64,000 bases of DNA, taken from contig NZ_JANDMF010000027.1 in NCBI RefSeq assembly GCF_031626875.1, forward strand, positions 1-64,000. Direction: 5' to 3'. Shown in pieces: positions 25,623 through 35,017 of the stretch. The stretch comes from Clostridium sp031626875. GTDB taxonomy: Bacteria; Bacillota; Clostridia; Clostridiales; Clostridiaceae. Made by a program: the position numbers and the translations under genes. The notes beneath the pieces are model-generated. The model searched no databases and was not told where the DNA came from. It was given only the letters and a program-made list of their open reading frames with translations. How positions within the stretch are numbered: the stretch's first letter is position 1; the number at the start of each line of letters is the position of its first letter.

Positions 25623-27601
25623 TTCATATCATCCCCTTTACATGTGATTATGTATATTGGATTTTGTCCAATCATCATATTATACTTTCCTAAGGCTTTT
25701 CCTTTTGATATAGCAACTTGCACTATTTCTACATCTACCAAGTTAAATTCTTTAATACACTCAATAGATTCTGAAATAGTCTCTAAAGTAATAGCATTAA
25801 TAACTATTTTAACCTTTGGATTCTTTTCTAATAATTTTCCTATTATACTTCTTAAATTACCTGATGTTCCTCCAATAAAAGCTCTAGTTGGAGGAGGTAA
25901 TTCTTCCATCATGTCAGGTGCAACCCCTTCTATAATCTCAAGATTAGAAGTCATAAACTTTTTCTTATTTTTCCTTAAAAGTTCAATTGCTTTAGGATTT
26001 TTTTCAATAGCAAATACCTTTCCTTTGCCAACCCTTAAAGCCATTTCTACAGAAACAGAACCTGTTCCAGCCCCTATATCATAAACAATAGACTCTTCCT
26101 TTAAACTCATTTTAGAGATAGAAATAGCTCTTACTTCACTTTTTGTCATTGGGACTTCACCACGTATAAATTCTTCATCTGTTAATCCATGAGTAGCTGA
26201 ACTATCTATAAACTTATCATTATCTATAAGCATTACACTAAGTGAATCAAAATCTTGTGAAATAAAACTTCTTGCTAATCCTTTATGTATCTTTTCATTT
26301 TCATAGGATAAATTTTCTCCAATAGCTACCTCTAAATTTCCTAAACCATACTCTACTAACTCTTCACATATCTTTTTGGGACTATAATCTCCTCCAAGTA
26401 ATAGAAATGTTTTCTTGTTATGCTTTACTGCATCTAAGAAATTTTCTTCTCTTCCATGCAAACTTAAAAGTTTAACATCATCCCAAGACGTACTGAGCTT
26501 TGAGCAAAAATATGAAAGAGAAGATATTCCACTAACAGTATGTACATCATAGTCTTTTAATTTTTCTAACAAACTCTTTGCTCCACTAAAAAATCCAATA
26601 TCACCAGATAAAGCAATTGCAATTGAATTATATTCTAAGTGATCTTCAACAAAATTAACTATTTCATCATATTTGTATGAATTAAAAGTTGGCTTATTAA
26701 AGCTCTTTAAAGCTTCTAACATCCTTTTAGCTCCAATAATTACATCTGCTTCTTTAAATGCTTTCTGCCCTTCTCTAGTTAAAGAATCTAAACTTCCCAT
26801 TCCAATTCCGACTAAATAAACTTTTCTCTTAGGCTTATTAACTAAAAATCTTTTGTTTATAATTTTTACAGTATCTGAGTAAGAAAACCCTTCTTCCTCC
26901 ATTGGTCTACCTATTACTATAGATTTTGCACCTGCTTTACTTGCAGCCAATACCTTTTCACTAAATCCTCCAACTTTTCCTGATTCTTTAGTAACCATAT
27001 ATTTTGCTGATGTATGCTTTAACATCACATAATTTAGCTCTTCACTAAATGGTCCTTGCATACAGATTAAATGCTTACCTTCAAAGCCAAGCCTCGTACA
27101 TTCATCAACAACCTTAGTTGTTGATAAAACTCTTGCATAGATTCTTTCCTTATAATTATCTATAGCTGCAAACTTAGCTAACTCCTTGCTTCCTGTTGCA
27201 ACAAAAATATTACCAACAGTTTCTTTTAAATAATCCACAGCCTCATCCACAGAATTTACATAAACAATATTTTCACTTAATACTCCTTGTTCACTACTAC
27301 GTATTAATCTTAAATACTCTGTTTTAGTGACCTTACAAGCTGAAATTACATTTTTTGAAACTTCAACTGCGTAAGGGTGAGTTGCATCTATGACTAAATC
27401 AAACTTTTCTCTTTCCATTAAACTTACCATTTCCTCTTCATTTAATGGTTTAGAGGAAACTTTTATATTATCTCCATCTACAAGAAGTTTTTCACCATAT
27501 TCTGTTGCAACACAAGCATAAACATTTATATTATTTTTAACAAGATAACTAATTATTTCTCTTCCTTCAGTAGTTCCTGCAAAAACAAGGATATTATACA
27601 T
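25598..27601 (-). CDS. Trifunctional CbiJ-CbiE-CbiT fusion
   Basis: This encodes 667 residues made of three enzymes that are usually separate or paired. About 1-250: cobalt-precorrin-6A reductase CbiJ (LVFAGTTEGREI, VIDATHPYAVEVS, MQGPFSEELN, TKESGKVGGF). About 260-460: CbiE, C5-methylase of the class III fold (VYLVGIGMGSLDSLT, IALSGDIGFFSGAK, SLHGREEN). About 475-667: CbiT, C15-methylase/decarboxylase with a class I SAM motif (IVYDIGAGTGSVSVEMA, FIGGTSGNLRSI). The three act on consecutive steps of the ring. GGGG precedes the ATG, which overlaps the cbiH stop. Confidence 0.9.
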   Translation of the reverse strand: MYNILVFAGTTEGREIISYLVKNNINVYACVATEYGEKLLVDGDNIKVSSKPLNEEEMVSLMEREKFDLVIDATHPYAVEVSKNVISACKVTKTEYLRLIRSSEQGVLSENIVYVNSVDEAVDYLKETVGNIFVATGSKELAKFAAIDNYKERIYARVLSTTKVVDECTRLGFEGKHLICMQGPFSEELNYVMLKHTSAKYMVTKESGKVGGFSEKVLAASKAGAKSIVIGRPMEEEGFSYSDTVKIINKRFLVNKPKRKVYLVGIGMGSLDSLTREGQKAFKEADVIIGAKRMLEALKSFNKPTFNSYKYDEIVNFVEDHLEYNSIAIALSGDIGFFSGAKSLLEKLKDYDVHTVSGISSLSYFCSKLSTSWDDVKLLSLHGREENFLDAVKHNKKTFLLLGGDYSPKKICEELVEYGLGNLEVAIGENLSYENEKIHKGLARSFISQDFDSLSVMLIDNDKFIDSSATHGLTDEEFIRGEVPMTKSEVRAISISKMSLKEESIVYDIGAGTGSVSVEMALRVGKGKVFAIEKNPKAIELLRKNKKKFMTSNLEIIEGVAPDMMEELPPPTRAFIGGTSGNLRSIIGKLLEKNPKVKIVINAITLETISESIECIKEFNLVDVEIVQVAISKGKALGKYNMMIGQNPIYIITCKGDDMKWGEVQEL

Positions 27602-28325
27602 TTTTATATCCCCTTGGAGTTACCATTTTACCATTTATATTCTTTGTTTGAGAGTTACCAATATAAACTGTAGTGAACATGTCTACTTCTTTATCTCTTA
27701 ATTCCTTAAGTGACATAACTTCCATAGCTTCACCTTCTCTTCCTATATTTCTAACAACTCCACAAACTGTATCTTCACTTGCAAATTTTAATACAATATC
27801 ACAAGCTTTTTGCAGATAATCATGTCTCTTTTTACTTGAAGGATTATATAAACAAATTCCAAAATCAGCTTCTGCAGCACATTGTAATCTCTTTTCAATC
27901 TTTTCCATTGGAGTTAGTAAATCGCTTAAACTAATAACAGCAAAATCATGTATTAATGGTGCTCCAAGAACAGCTGCTCCACTTGAGGCTGCTGTGATTC
28001 CAGGTATAATTTCAACCTCTACACCTTCATACTTTTCACCTATTTCTAGTATTAATCCTGCCATTCCATATATTCCAGAATCTCCACTACATACTAATGA
28101 AACATTTTTACCTTTTTGTACTTCTTCAAAAGCAAGGATGCAACGATCAACTTCCTTTTTCATAGGTGTAGTTAAAAATTCTTTATCTCCAAAATGATTT
28201 TTAATTAAATCAACATAAACTGTATACCCAATAATAACTTCACTTTCTTTTAAAGCATTTATAGCTTTAATTGTCATTTGCTCATATTCACCTGGTCCAA
28301 TTCCAACAACATATAATTTATTCAA
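27594..28325 (-). CDS. cbiH: Precorrin-3B (cobalt-factor III) C17-methyltransferase CbiH
   Basis: This encodes 243 residues. Class III methylase: YVVGIGPGEYEQMT, VCSGDSGIYGMAGLI, IPGITAASSGAAVLGAPL, CLYNPSSKKRHDYLQKACDI. TTG start; GGAGTG lies six bases before it and the start overlaps the cbiG stop. Catalyses ring contraction-linked C17 methylation. Confidence 0.92.
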   Translation of the reverse strand: MNKLYVVGIGPGEYEQMTIKAINALKESEVIIGYTVYVDLIKNHFGDKEFLTTPMKKEVDRCILAFEEVQKGKNVSLVCSGDSGIYGMAGLILEIGEKYEGVEVEIIPGITAASSGAAVLGAPLIHDFAVISLSDLLTPMEKIEKRLQCAAEADFGICLYNPSSKKRHDYLQKACDIVLKFASEDTVCGVVRNIGREGEAMEVMSLKELRDKEVDMFTTVYIGNSQTKNINGKMVTPRGYKNV

Positions 28326-29355
28326 AACTTACACTCCAATCTTCTTCAGATATGGCAACTGTAACGCCATTTTCTGCTCTCTTCTTTATTATTAATTTCC
28401 CATTATTACTGCCAAGTGTTGCTGCTCTTTCACATACATTACTTACACCAGTAACACTTTTAACAAAGGTAGACTCACTAAAATTACCTTCCAATGCATT
28501 CAATTCATCAGCAGTATATGTTATAAACTTAAATCCATACTTTTCTACAAATTGAATTAGTCCCTTTTCATCTTTTTTTAAATCAATACTTGCTACATTT
28601 TTAACTGCACTAATTGAAATATTATTTTCATCTAAAACTTTCATAACAAGATTTTCTATTTTGTCTATACTTGTATCTCTTCTACAACCAATCCCTAAAG
28701 TCAAAATCTTAGGAATTAAATTTAGAGTATTTACAAAAGGACTTTTCCTTTGTACTGAGATACAAACTCCAATTTCACCATTTTCTAAAATCTTGAGTTC
28801 TTTAGGCACTTTACCTTTTATTTTATAATCACTAGCTACACCTATATCCACATTATCCAAAATTTCACTAGAAATCTTCTTTGCCATAGTCATATCACTT
28901 ATATAAAGATTCTCTTTCTTTGCAAAAACATCAACTGAGAACTTATCATTAATATCTGTTGCTGTAGTTATTACTGGAGTTGAATTTAAAATACTTGAAA
29001 TTTTCTCTGTTAAAGAATTTGCTCCACCTATATGTCCAGATAAAATAGGAATAGTAAACTTCCCTAATTCATCTATAACAACTATAGCTGGATCTGTTGT
29101 TTTTGACTTAACAAAAGGTGCTATGGCTCTTACTGCAATCCCTATAGCTCCTATAAATATAATTGCCTCTTTTTTATAAAAATGTTCTTCTGTCCAATTC
29201 TTTAATCCATTTTTCAAAGAAAATAATTCAAGCTCTTCAGCTGATTTATAAGTTGTGAAAGACTCACAATTATATCCAAGTTCACTCAAACTACAGCTTA
29301 ATTTCTTATTTAATAAACTCCCTTTTTGAGTAAAACTAATTAATGATATTTCCAC
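28318..29355 (-). CDS. cbiG: Cobalt-precorrin-5A hydrolase CbiG
   Basis: This encodes 345 residues. FIGAIGIAVRAIAPFVKSKTTDPAIVV (about 70-96) and GHIGGANSLTEKI in the N-terminal domain and LGIGCRRDTSIDKIE in the C-terminal CbiG_C domain identify it. It opens the ring lactone and releases acetaldehyde. GTG start overlapping the cbiF stop (TAGTG). Confidence 0.92.
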   Translation of the reverse strand: MEISLISFTQKGSLLNKKLSCSLSELGYNCESFTTYKSAEELELFSLKNGLKNWTEEHFYKKEAIIFIGAIGIAVRAIAPFVKSKTTDPAIVVIDELGKFTIPILSGHIGGANSLTEKISSILNSTPVITTATDINDKFSVDVFAKKENLYISDMTMAKKISSEILDNVDIGVASDYKIKGKVPKELKILENGEIGVCISVQRKSPFVNTLNLIPKILTLGIGCRRDTSIDKIENLVMKVLDENNISISAVKNVASIDLKKDEKGLIQFVEKYGFKFITYTADELNALEGNFSESTFVKSVTGVSNVCERAATLGSNNGKLIIKKRAENGVTVAISEEDWSVSFE

Positions 29356-30110
29356 TACTCTATACCTTTTCTAAATTCAGTAGTAAACTTTGGATTATAT
29401 AAATCTGAACGGCTATACTCTGAGTTAAGAACATCTCCAACAATAATAAGTGCTGTTTTTGTTATTCCATTTTCCTTTGCAGATTCAGCTAAAGTTCTTA
29501 CAGTACATCTTACTACCTTCTCATCATCCCAAGTAGCTTTATAAACTATTGCTGCAGGGGTATCTTCTTTATACCCACCAACTACTAATCTTTCTTGTAG
29601 CTTTTCTAATAAACCTGTACTTAAAAAAACAACCATAGTTGCATTATGGGTTGCAAGTTTTGCTATCTCTTCTTTCTCAGGAACACCAGTCCTTCCAGCC
29701 ATTCTAGTAATTATTACTGTTTGAGATACGTCTGGCAGTGTATATTCTAAGTTTAAGGCTGATGCTGCACCACAAAATGAACTTACTCCTGGACAAACTT
29801 TATACTCTATATTATGTTTATCTAATATATCCATTTGTTCTCTGATAGCACCATAAATACTTGGATCACCTGTATGTAATCTTACTGTCATTTTATTTTC
29901 TTTTTCAGCATTTAAAATAACTTCAATAACTTCTTCTAAAGTCATCTTTGCACTATTATGTACTTCACAACCTTCTTTTTTATACTCTAAAAGTTCTGGA
30001 TTAACCAAAGATCCTGCATATATAATTACATCTGCCTCTGATAATAATTTTTGTCCTCTAACTGTAATTAAATCAACTGCCCCTGAGCCAGCTCCAACAA
30101 AATTAACCAT
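29355..30110 (-). CDS. cbiF: Cobalt-precorrin-4 C11-methyltransferase CbiF
   Basis: This encodes 251 residues. FVGAGSGAVDLITVRG, YAGSLVNPELL, RLHTGDPSIYGAIREQMD, CPGVSSFCGAASAL and VIITRMAGRTGVPE are the standard CbiF/CobM motifs. It is directly coupled to cbiL (TAGATG). Confidence 0.93.
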   Translation of the reverse strand: MVNFVGAGSGAVDLITVRGQKLLSEADVIIYAGSLVNPELLEYKKEGCEVHNSAKMTLEEVIEVILNAEKENKMTVRLHTGDPSIYGAIREQMDILDKHNIEYKVCPGVSSFCGAASALNLEYTLPDVSQTVIITRMAGRTGVPEKEEIAKLATHNATMVVFLSTGLLEKLQERLVVGGYKEDTPAAIVYKATWDDEKVVRCTVRTLAESAKENGITKTALIIVGDVLNSEYSRSDLYNPKFTTEFRKGIE

Positions 30111-30794
30111 CTATTTCTCCTTTACTATTATTAAAGAATAATAACTTGAATCATCTTTAATATCATTTATATCTCTATATACTTTTTCATTTTCCATACC
30201 ACAATTTTCAATCATAACTGCATTACATTTTACACTATTTAAAATTTCTCTAACCTCATTCATCTTTTTACCTGATTTCATAAGTACCTTTGTCCCTGGT
30301 AAACTAAGAGCATCACTAATTTGGTAAGATGCTGGAATTACATGAAGTTCATCAGAGTTTTCTACTAACCCCTCATTTATCCTAGCTGCTGCTGCACAAA
30401 AAGAAGGAATTCCACTTATTATCTCGGTATCATAACCTTCTCCCAAAACAAGCCTATGAATATATAAATATGTAGAATAAATTGTTGGGTCCCCTAAAGT
30501 TATAAATGAAATTTTCTTTCCCTGATTAAGCTTTTCTATAATAGCTTTAGCCCCTTCTTCATGGCTCTTTTTTAATATATTTTTATCCTTTGTCATAGGC
30601 ATTGATATGTAAAGTATTTCTTTTTCTTCTAAACTTGGTACAGATTGAACTGCTATTTTATATGCAACACATCTTTCTTTCTTAGTGCTTGGAATAGCAA
30701 TAATATCACTACTTTCTAATATTTTTACAGCCTTTAATGTAAGTAATTCTGGATCTCCTGGTCCTACTCCAACTCCATATAATTTTCCTTCCAT
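30111..30794 (-). CDS. cbiL: Cobalt-factor II C20-methyltransferase CbiL
   Basis: This encodes 227 residues. YGVGVGPGDPELLTLKA, FITLGDPTIYSTYLYI, SGIPSFCAAAARI and a C-terminal IVKEK end fit CbiL/CobI. GGGGG upstream. Separated from cbiD by a 150-base gap that contains a palindromic repeat, so expression from the riboswitch transcript must read through it. Confidence 0.92.
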   Translation of the reverse strand: MEGKLYGVGVGPGDPELLTLKAVKILESSDIIAIPSTKKERCVAYKIAVQSVPSLEEKEILYISMPMTKDKNILKKSHEEGAKAIIEKLNQGKKISFITLGDPTIYSTYLYIHRLVLGEGYDTEIISGIPSFCAAAARINEGLVENSDELHVIPASYQISDALSLPGTKVLMKSGKKMNEVREILNSVKCNAVMIENCGMENEKVYRDINDIKDDSSYYSLIIVKEK

Positions 30795-30814
30795 TACTTT
30801 TGTTCCCCCTCATC

Positions 30815-30932
30815 TGAGGCATATTCCAGAAAATAATAAGTCAGCATGCTGGTCTATTTTCTGTCATACTTTGTCAGCATGTTCACCTAATAGCCCACTA
30901 TTAGGTGAACATACTTCCTTGTCTGACAAAAA
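30815..30932 (-). repeat. Dispersed palindromic element, copy A
   Basis: Non-coding, about 115 bases between cbiD and cbiL. It contains a perfect 15-bp stem (30879-30893 with 30898-30912, loop CCCA), an outer stem TTTGTCAG/CTGACAAA, and a second hairpin AGAAAATA...TATTTTCT around the palindrome CAGCATGCTG. Read on the minus strand it aligns end to end with copy B on the plus strand at 32532-32640, at roughly three quarters identity by eye. No coding potential. Confidence 0.75.
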
Positions 30933-30944
30933 ATATACATCGCA

Positions 30945-32105
30945 TCAGAGCCTTATTATTTCCCTCCATATGCCTAATTTATTTAATATTTCTTTTACAT
31001 CTTTTGTTTCTCCAAGAAGCCCATGTTCATTAGAAAACATTATAGCTCCTACTAATAGTCTTTTATCTGCCCTTTTATTTAAATAAAAATCTATCTTCTC
31101 CATTACAAGATTCATAGTTTCATTCTTAATTTTTCCCTCTTCAAGGATATTCAAAGCTTCATCTGTAGTTATGCATCCCATAACTTTCTTTAAGAGGCTA
31201 CCTTCCCCCCCTGTTAAAAGAGCATTTGCAGTAATTATCTCCATCCTGGCATCTGCATTTTTAGAATGGGTGTTCATAATGCCTCCAGCCAGTTTAATAA
31301 GCTTTCCAATATGACCAATAAGCAAAATTCCTTTAAGATTAAACTCATTAGCTATATCTATAGTATCTCCAATAAAATTGCTACATTTAACAGATTTGCT
31401 TATATTAATTTTCATATTATTATGTAAAAAGTTTTCACCATAATTTCCTGGAGTAACTACTAAATATTCAGTTCCATTAGCTGCTAACTGTTTAATTTCT
31501 ACTCTAATGGTATCAATAAGTGCTGCTTCACTCATAGGCTCAACTATACCTGTTGTTCCTAAAATAGAGATTCCACCTACTATACCCAGTCTAGGATTAA
31601 AAGTTTTTTCAGCTATTTTTTCACCCTCTGGAATAGAAACCTCCACATCTATACCACCTTGATAGTCATTTTCCTCACAAATTTCCTTAACTGCATTATG
31701 AATCATACTATATGGAACTTTATTAATAGCTGCACTACCAACTGGACATTCTAATCCTTTTCTTGTTACCCTTCCTACTCCAATGCCTCCATCTATAACT
31801 ATTTTTTCACAAGTATTTTGGGACACTTTAGCATAAACTAACATTCCATGAGTAACATCAGGATCATCTCCACTGTCTTTTTTAATAGCACACTTTACAT
31901 AATCTTTGCCTTTTTCTATCTCTAATACTTGTAAGTTTAGTAGCATTCCCTTGGGTGTCATAAGTTCAATATTGTTTATTAAATTATTTCTTAAAAGCAT
32001 TATAGTAGCTGCTTTAGCTGCTGCTGCTGCACAAGATCCTGTTGTATATCCATATTTTAGTCTTTTATTATTTTTGTATATGTACTTTTCATCATCTTTT
32101 ACCAT
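30945..32105 (-). CDS. cbiD: Cobalt-precorrin-5B C1-methyltransferase CbiD
   Basis: This encodes 386 residues. The N-terminal GYTTGSCAAAAAKAA is diagnostic, with GGIGVGRVTRKGLECPVGSAAIN and the C-terminal HIGKLIKLAGGIMNTHS. It is the first gene after the cobalamin riboswitch and its terminator. RBS AGGTAG at about nine bases. Methylates C1 of the ring without a class III fold. Confidence 0.92.
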   Translation of the reverse strand: MVKDDEKYIYKNNKRLKYGYTTGSCAAAAAKAATIMLLRNNLINNIELMTPKGMLLNLQVLEIEKGKDYVKCAIKKDSGDDPDVTHGMLVYAKVSQNTCEKIVIDGGIGVGRVTRKGLECPVGSAAINKVPYSMIHNAVKEICEENDYQGGIDVEVSIPEGEKIAEKTFNPRLGIVGGISILGTTGIVEPMSEAALIDTIRVEIKQLAANGTEYLVVTPGNYGENFLHNNMKINISKSVKCSNFIGDTIDIANEFNLKGILLIGHIGKLIKLAGGIMNTHSKNADARMEIITANALLTGGEGSLLKKVMGCITTDEALNILEEGKIKNETMNLVMEKIDFYLNKRADKRLLVGAIMFSNEHGLLGETKDVKEILNKLGIWREIIRL

Positions 32106-32141
32106 ATCACACTACCTATACTCAAAATATTTTTATAAAAA

Positions 32142-32198
32142 AATACCATTGCCCTTTAATATAAGACTAAATCTAATATTAATTAGGTCAATGGTATT
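32142..32198 (-). terminator. Riboswitch-linked terminator before cbiD
   Basis: On the minus strand AATACCATTGACC pairs with GGGCAATGGTATT, followed by seven T, ending 37 bases before the cbiD ATG. It is in the right place to act as the off-switch of the cobalamin riboswitch. Confidence 0.8.
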
Positions 32199-32308
32199 AT
32201 ATGTATGAGAGCTATATTCTCCAAAATTGTATTACAAAAAAGTGGTATATCCACATCTCTTTGTATAAATTTAAACATATAACTCCGGTAACCGCAGGGT
32301 TATTGAAT

Positions 32309-32473
32309 AAAATACAAGCAGGTATTCTGGCTTATAGATCATCATATGAACTTACCTTCCCAAGAAATTTTTCAAAGTGGTCTAAAAATTAGCTCATACT
32401 CCTTATTTACAGCAACGGACTTGCGTGGGATTTACACCCAACTTCCCTATTAATCTATTGAACTTGCATTCCA
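32309..32473 (-). promoter_or_regulatory. Cobalamin riboswitch
   Basis: On the minus strand the core is clear: AATAGGGAAG, GGGTGTAAATCCCACGC, GTCCGTTGCTGTAA, GAGCTAA, CCACTTTG, TTGGGAAGG, and the B12 box AAGCCAGAATACCTGC. Closing helix AATGCAAG with CTTGTATT. It controls the cbiD-led operon. Between it and the terminator lies about 110 bases that can form alternative hairpins (including GTGG-ATATA-CCAC followed by T6). Binding adenosylcobalamin should reduce expression. Confidence 0.92.
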
Positions 32474-32531
32474 TACTAATTAAGGAACATGAAAATAAAT
32501 AACGAGTCCAAATTTGCCATGAATATTTTTC

Positions 32532-32640
32532 ATCAGTCAAGGAAGCAGATTGGTCTCATAGCTGGCTATTAGGGCAACCTGCTGACACAGGATGATGGAA
32601 AATAGTCTGGCAGATTGACTTGTTATTTTTTGATTGTCCC
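32532..32640 (+). repeat. Dispersed palindromic element, copy B
   Basis: A GC-richer block upstream of the riboswitch, homologous to copy A (30815-30932) but in the opposite orientation. Shared pieces include TCAAGGAAG, GGCTATTAGG, TGCTGACA, GAAAATAG and TGACTT. The two copies flank the riboswitch and cbiD as inverted repeats. The remaining bases of 32,200-32,715 hold only the riboswitch and terminator described separately. Confidence 0.7.
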
Positions 32641-32715
32641 TTAAGTATAGTTTATACTAAATTTATTCTTTTTATTTGATTATAGTATTGAATTTATACT
32701 ACGTCAATGTGAATC

Positions 32716-33624
32716 TTAATTCTTTGTCTTCTTGCTCTTAGTGTCCTCTTTAGTTTTTTTATCTGAATAAACATATACTTTTTTACCATCTGAGTAAGCC
32801 CTTACTGTTCCATTCAAATCTGTTCTAAATACTTTTTTAGATTTTAATTTTTTTAATGTACTATCTGTTGGATGTCCATACTTATTATCCTTTCCAACAC
32901 TTATTATGGCATATGTTGGACTTACCTTTTTCAAAAAGTTATTACTTGTAGAACTATTGCTTCCATGATGCCCAACCTTCAACACATCAGTACTTACATC
33001 CAATCCATTTTTAAGAATTTCACTTTCACTTAACTCTTCAGCATCTCCCATAAATAAAAATGAATTACTTCCATACGTTACTTTAACTACTATAGAATAG
33101 TCATTTAATTCTTTATAATTATCTCCATTTGGTGCTAAAAAAGTTAACTTAGCCTTTCCTACATTTATCTCTTCACCAACTTTTGGAGCCTTCATTTGAA
33201 GATTTTTCTTTTTAAGTGAATTAACCATATTTTCAAAAGTTTTTGTATTTGTTGTTATCTTAGGAGCATAAAAAGTTCCTACGTTCATCTCATCAATGAC
33301 TTTATCCATTCCTCCAATATGGTCCTCATGAGGATGAGTTGCTATTATGTAATCTAAAGTTGTAACACCTAATTTTTTCAAATAATAATATGCATCATCT
33401 TTATTATCTCCAGCATCTATCAAAATGTTTTTCCCATCTACTTGAATTAATTCAGAATCGCCTTGTCCAACATCAATATAATGTATTACTAAGTCACTAT
33501 TTGAATCAACTTTTGCAGAAATATCCTCTTCATTACTAAAATTACTGCTTGTCCCACATGAGGTTATAAATACTGAAAATAGAACCATTATTAATAGAGA
33601 TAGTATTTTTTTTACCTTTTTCAT
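32716..33624 (-). CDS. ComEC/Rec2-related MBL-fold lipoprotein
   Basis: This encodes 302 residues from the ATG preceded by AGGAGG (a longer frame upstream is not supported). Lipobox ITSC at about 20-23 marks a lipoprotein. The metallo-beta-lactamase-like domain has VIHYIDVGQGDSELI, IDAGDN, THPHEDHIGGMD (zinc-binding HxHxDH, about 98-106), FMGDAE and KVGHHGSNSSTS, as in the extracellular domain of ComEC and its free-standing relatives. Probably a surface-anchored hydrolase or nuclease. The C-terminus is a Lys-rich tail. Transcribed alone. Confidence 0.85.
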   Translation of the reverse strand: MKKVKKILSLLIMVLFSVFITSCGTSSNFSNEEDISAKVDSNSDLVIHYIDVGQGDSELIQVDGKNILIDAGDNKDDAYYYLKKLGVTTLDYIIATHPHEDHIGGMDKVIDEMNVGTFYAPKITTNTKTFENMVNSLKKKNLQMKAPKVGEEINVGKAKLTFLAPNGDNYKELNDYSIVVKVTYGSNSFLFMGDAEELSESEILKNGLDVSTDVLKVGHHGSNSSTSNNFLKKVSPTYAIISVGKDNKYGHPTDSTLKKLKSKKVFRTDLNGTVRAYSDGKKVYVYSDKKTKEDTKSKKTKN

Positions 33625-33711
33625 AAGTCTCCTCCTTCTTAACATGCTATATTTTAACATAAACAACAATTCTATCAAAATCTAAATTACCCTAATGATA
33701 ATTTATCAACT

Positions 33712-33747
33712 AAAAAAATCGTAATTATTACTAAATACGATTTTTTA
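33712..33747 (-). terminator. Intrinsic terminator after the CDF transporter gene
   Basis: AAAAAATCGTA pairs with TACGATTTTTT around a 12-base loop, with a T run on the minus strand, 15 bases after the stop at 33762. Confidence 0.75.
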
Positions 33748-33761
33748 TAGTTATTTATTAT

Positions 33762-34673
33762 TTAATCATTTTTACAATTTGTTTTATTTGAATAGTTACA
33801 CTCACCACAACCACTTGTACATGATTCTAAGTGTATCATAACTTCAGTCTTTTTTAATGAAGATTCTAAATCATATTCTATTTTATCACATATATCATGA
33901 GCTGATTTTACAGACATATTCTCTGGAAATACCAGATGCAAATCAATATACTTTATATTTCCCGATTTTCTTGTTCTTAAATTATGAAAATCACAATATA
34001 TTGAACTATATTTAGCAATAGAACTCTCTATTCTTTTAATTTCTTGATCAGATAATTTATAATCTAATAAAGGATTAAATGCAGATTTCAAAAGATCAAA
34101 TGCTTCTTTTAATATAAATAAAGCTACTAAAATTGCAACTACAGGATCTAAAAAATCAAGTTTTGTTACCCATATAAGTAATAGTCCAACACCAACACCT
34201 AAAGCCGTATATACATCAGTTTTTAAATGAAGAGCATCAGCCTCTAATGCTACTGAATCTTCTTGCTTAGCTACTTTATATAATTTTCTTGAAACAATAA
34301 AATTAACAGCAGCAGAAATGAACATAACAATAAATCCAAGAGCAAATGATCCAACTTCCTCACTAGGAGATATAATCTTTTTAACTGATTCATATATTAT
34401 CCATATTGAAGCCACAAAAATTAATAACGCTTCTATAACCCCAGAAATATTTTCAACCTTTCCATGTCCATAAGGATGATTTTCATCTGCAGGCATATCT
34501 GATATTCTAACTGAAAAGAAGGCAATTATAGCTGCTATTAAATCCATGGTGGAATGAATAGCTTCAGATATTATACTTACAGAACCTGTTATAGTTCCTA
34601 CAGCTAACTTCATAGCTATTAAAATTGTATTTGACATTACTGAAAGTCTTGCAACCTTTGTTTTATTATTCAT
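33762..34673 (-). CDS. Cation diffusion facilitator (CDF) family efflux protein
   Basis: This encodes 303 residues starting at the ATG preceded by GGGAGAGG. Six membrane segments: SEAIHSTMD in TM2 and ALEADALHLKTDVYTALGV in TM5 carry the metal-binding HxxxD pairs, with NHPYGHGKVEN in the loop. The C-terminal cytoplasmic domain is typical, but the last 20 residues are Cys-rich (CTSGCGECNYSNKTNC), which is unusual and may bind zinc or iron. Exports divalent metal in exchange for protons; the metal is not determinable here. Confidence 0.88.
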   Translation of the reverse strand: MNNKTKVARLSVMSNTILIAMKLAVGTITGSVSIISEAIHSTMDLIAAIIAFFSVRISDMPADENHPYGHGKVENISGVIEALLIFVASIWIIYESVKKIISPSEEVGSFALGFIVMFISAAVNFIVSRKLYKVAKQEDSVALEADALHLKTDVYTALGVGVGLLLIWVTKLDFLDPVVAILVALFILKEAFDLLKSAFNPLLDYKLSDQEIKRIESSIAKYSSIYCDFHNLRTRKSGNIKYIDLHLVFPENMSVKSAHDICDKIEYDLESSLKKTEVMIHLESCTSGCGECNYSNKTNCKND

Positions 34674-35017
34674 CAAAACCTCTCCCAAAATTTTACTTAT
34701 ATTCTCATTTGAAATATTTATTAGACTAATAATAATCCATAATCCCTTTAAAGTCAACGATTAGTTTTATGAAGTTTATTATCAATTGATATTAATAGTT
34801 ACTACTGTAAAATTTAATTTCTAATTTACAAATATAAGAAATATTAATATTAAGTTTTCCCCTATTATTTCATAAGTATAACCTATTTTATTAAAGTTAG
34901 AAGATTTATTAACTTTTGTACATACTAAAAAAGAAGACTAAAACCTTTATTCTAATTATTTTTTCACTCAATAATTAAAGTTTTATTCATCACAATTATA
35001 TTTTAAATAAATAACAT

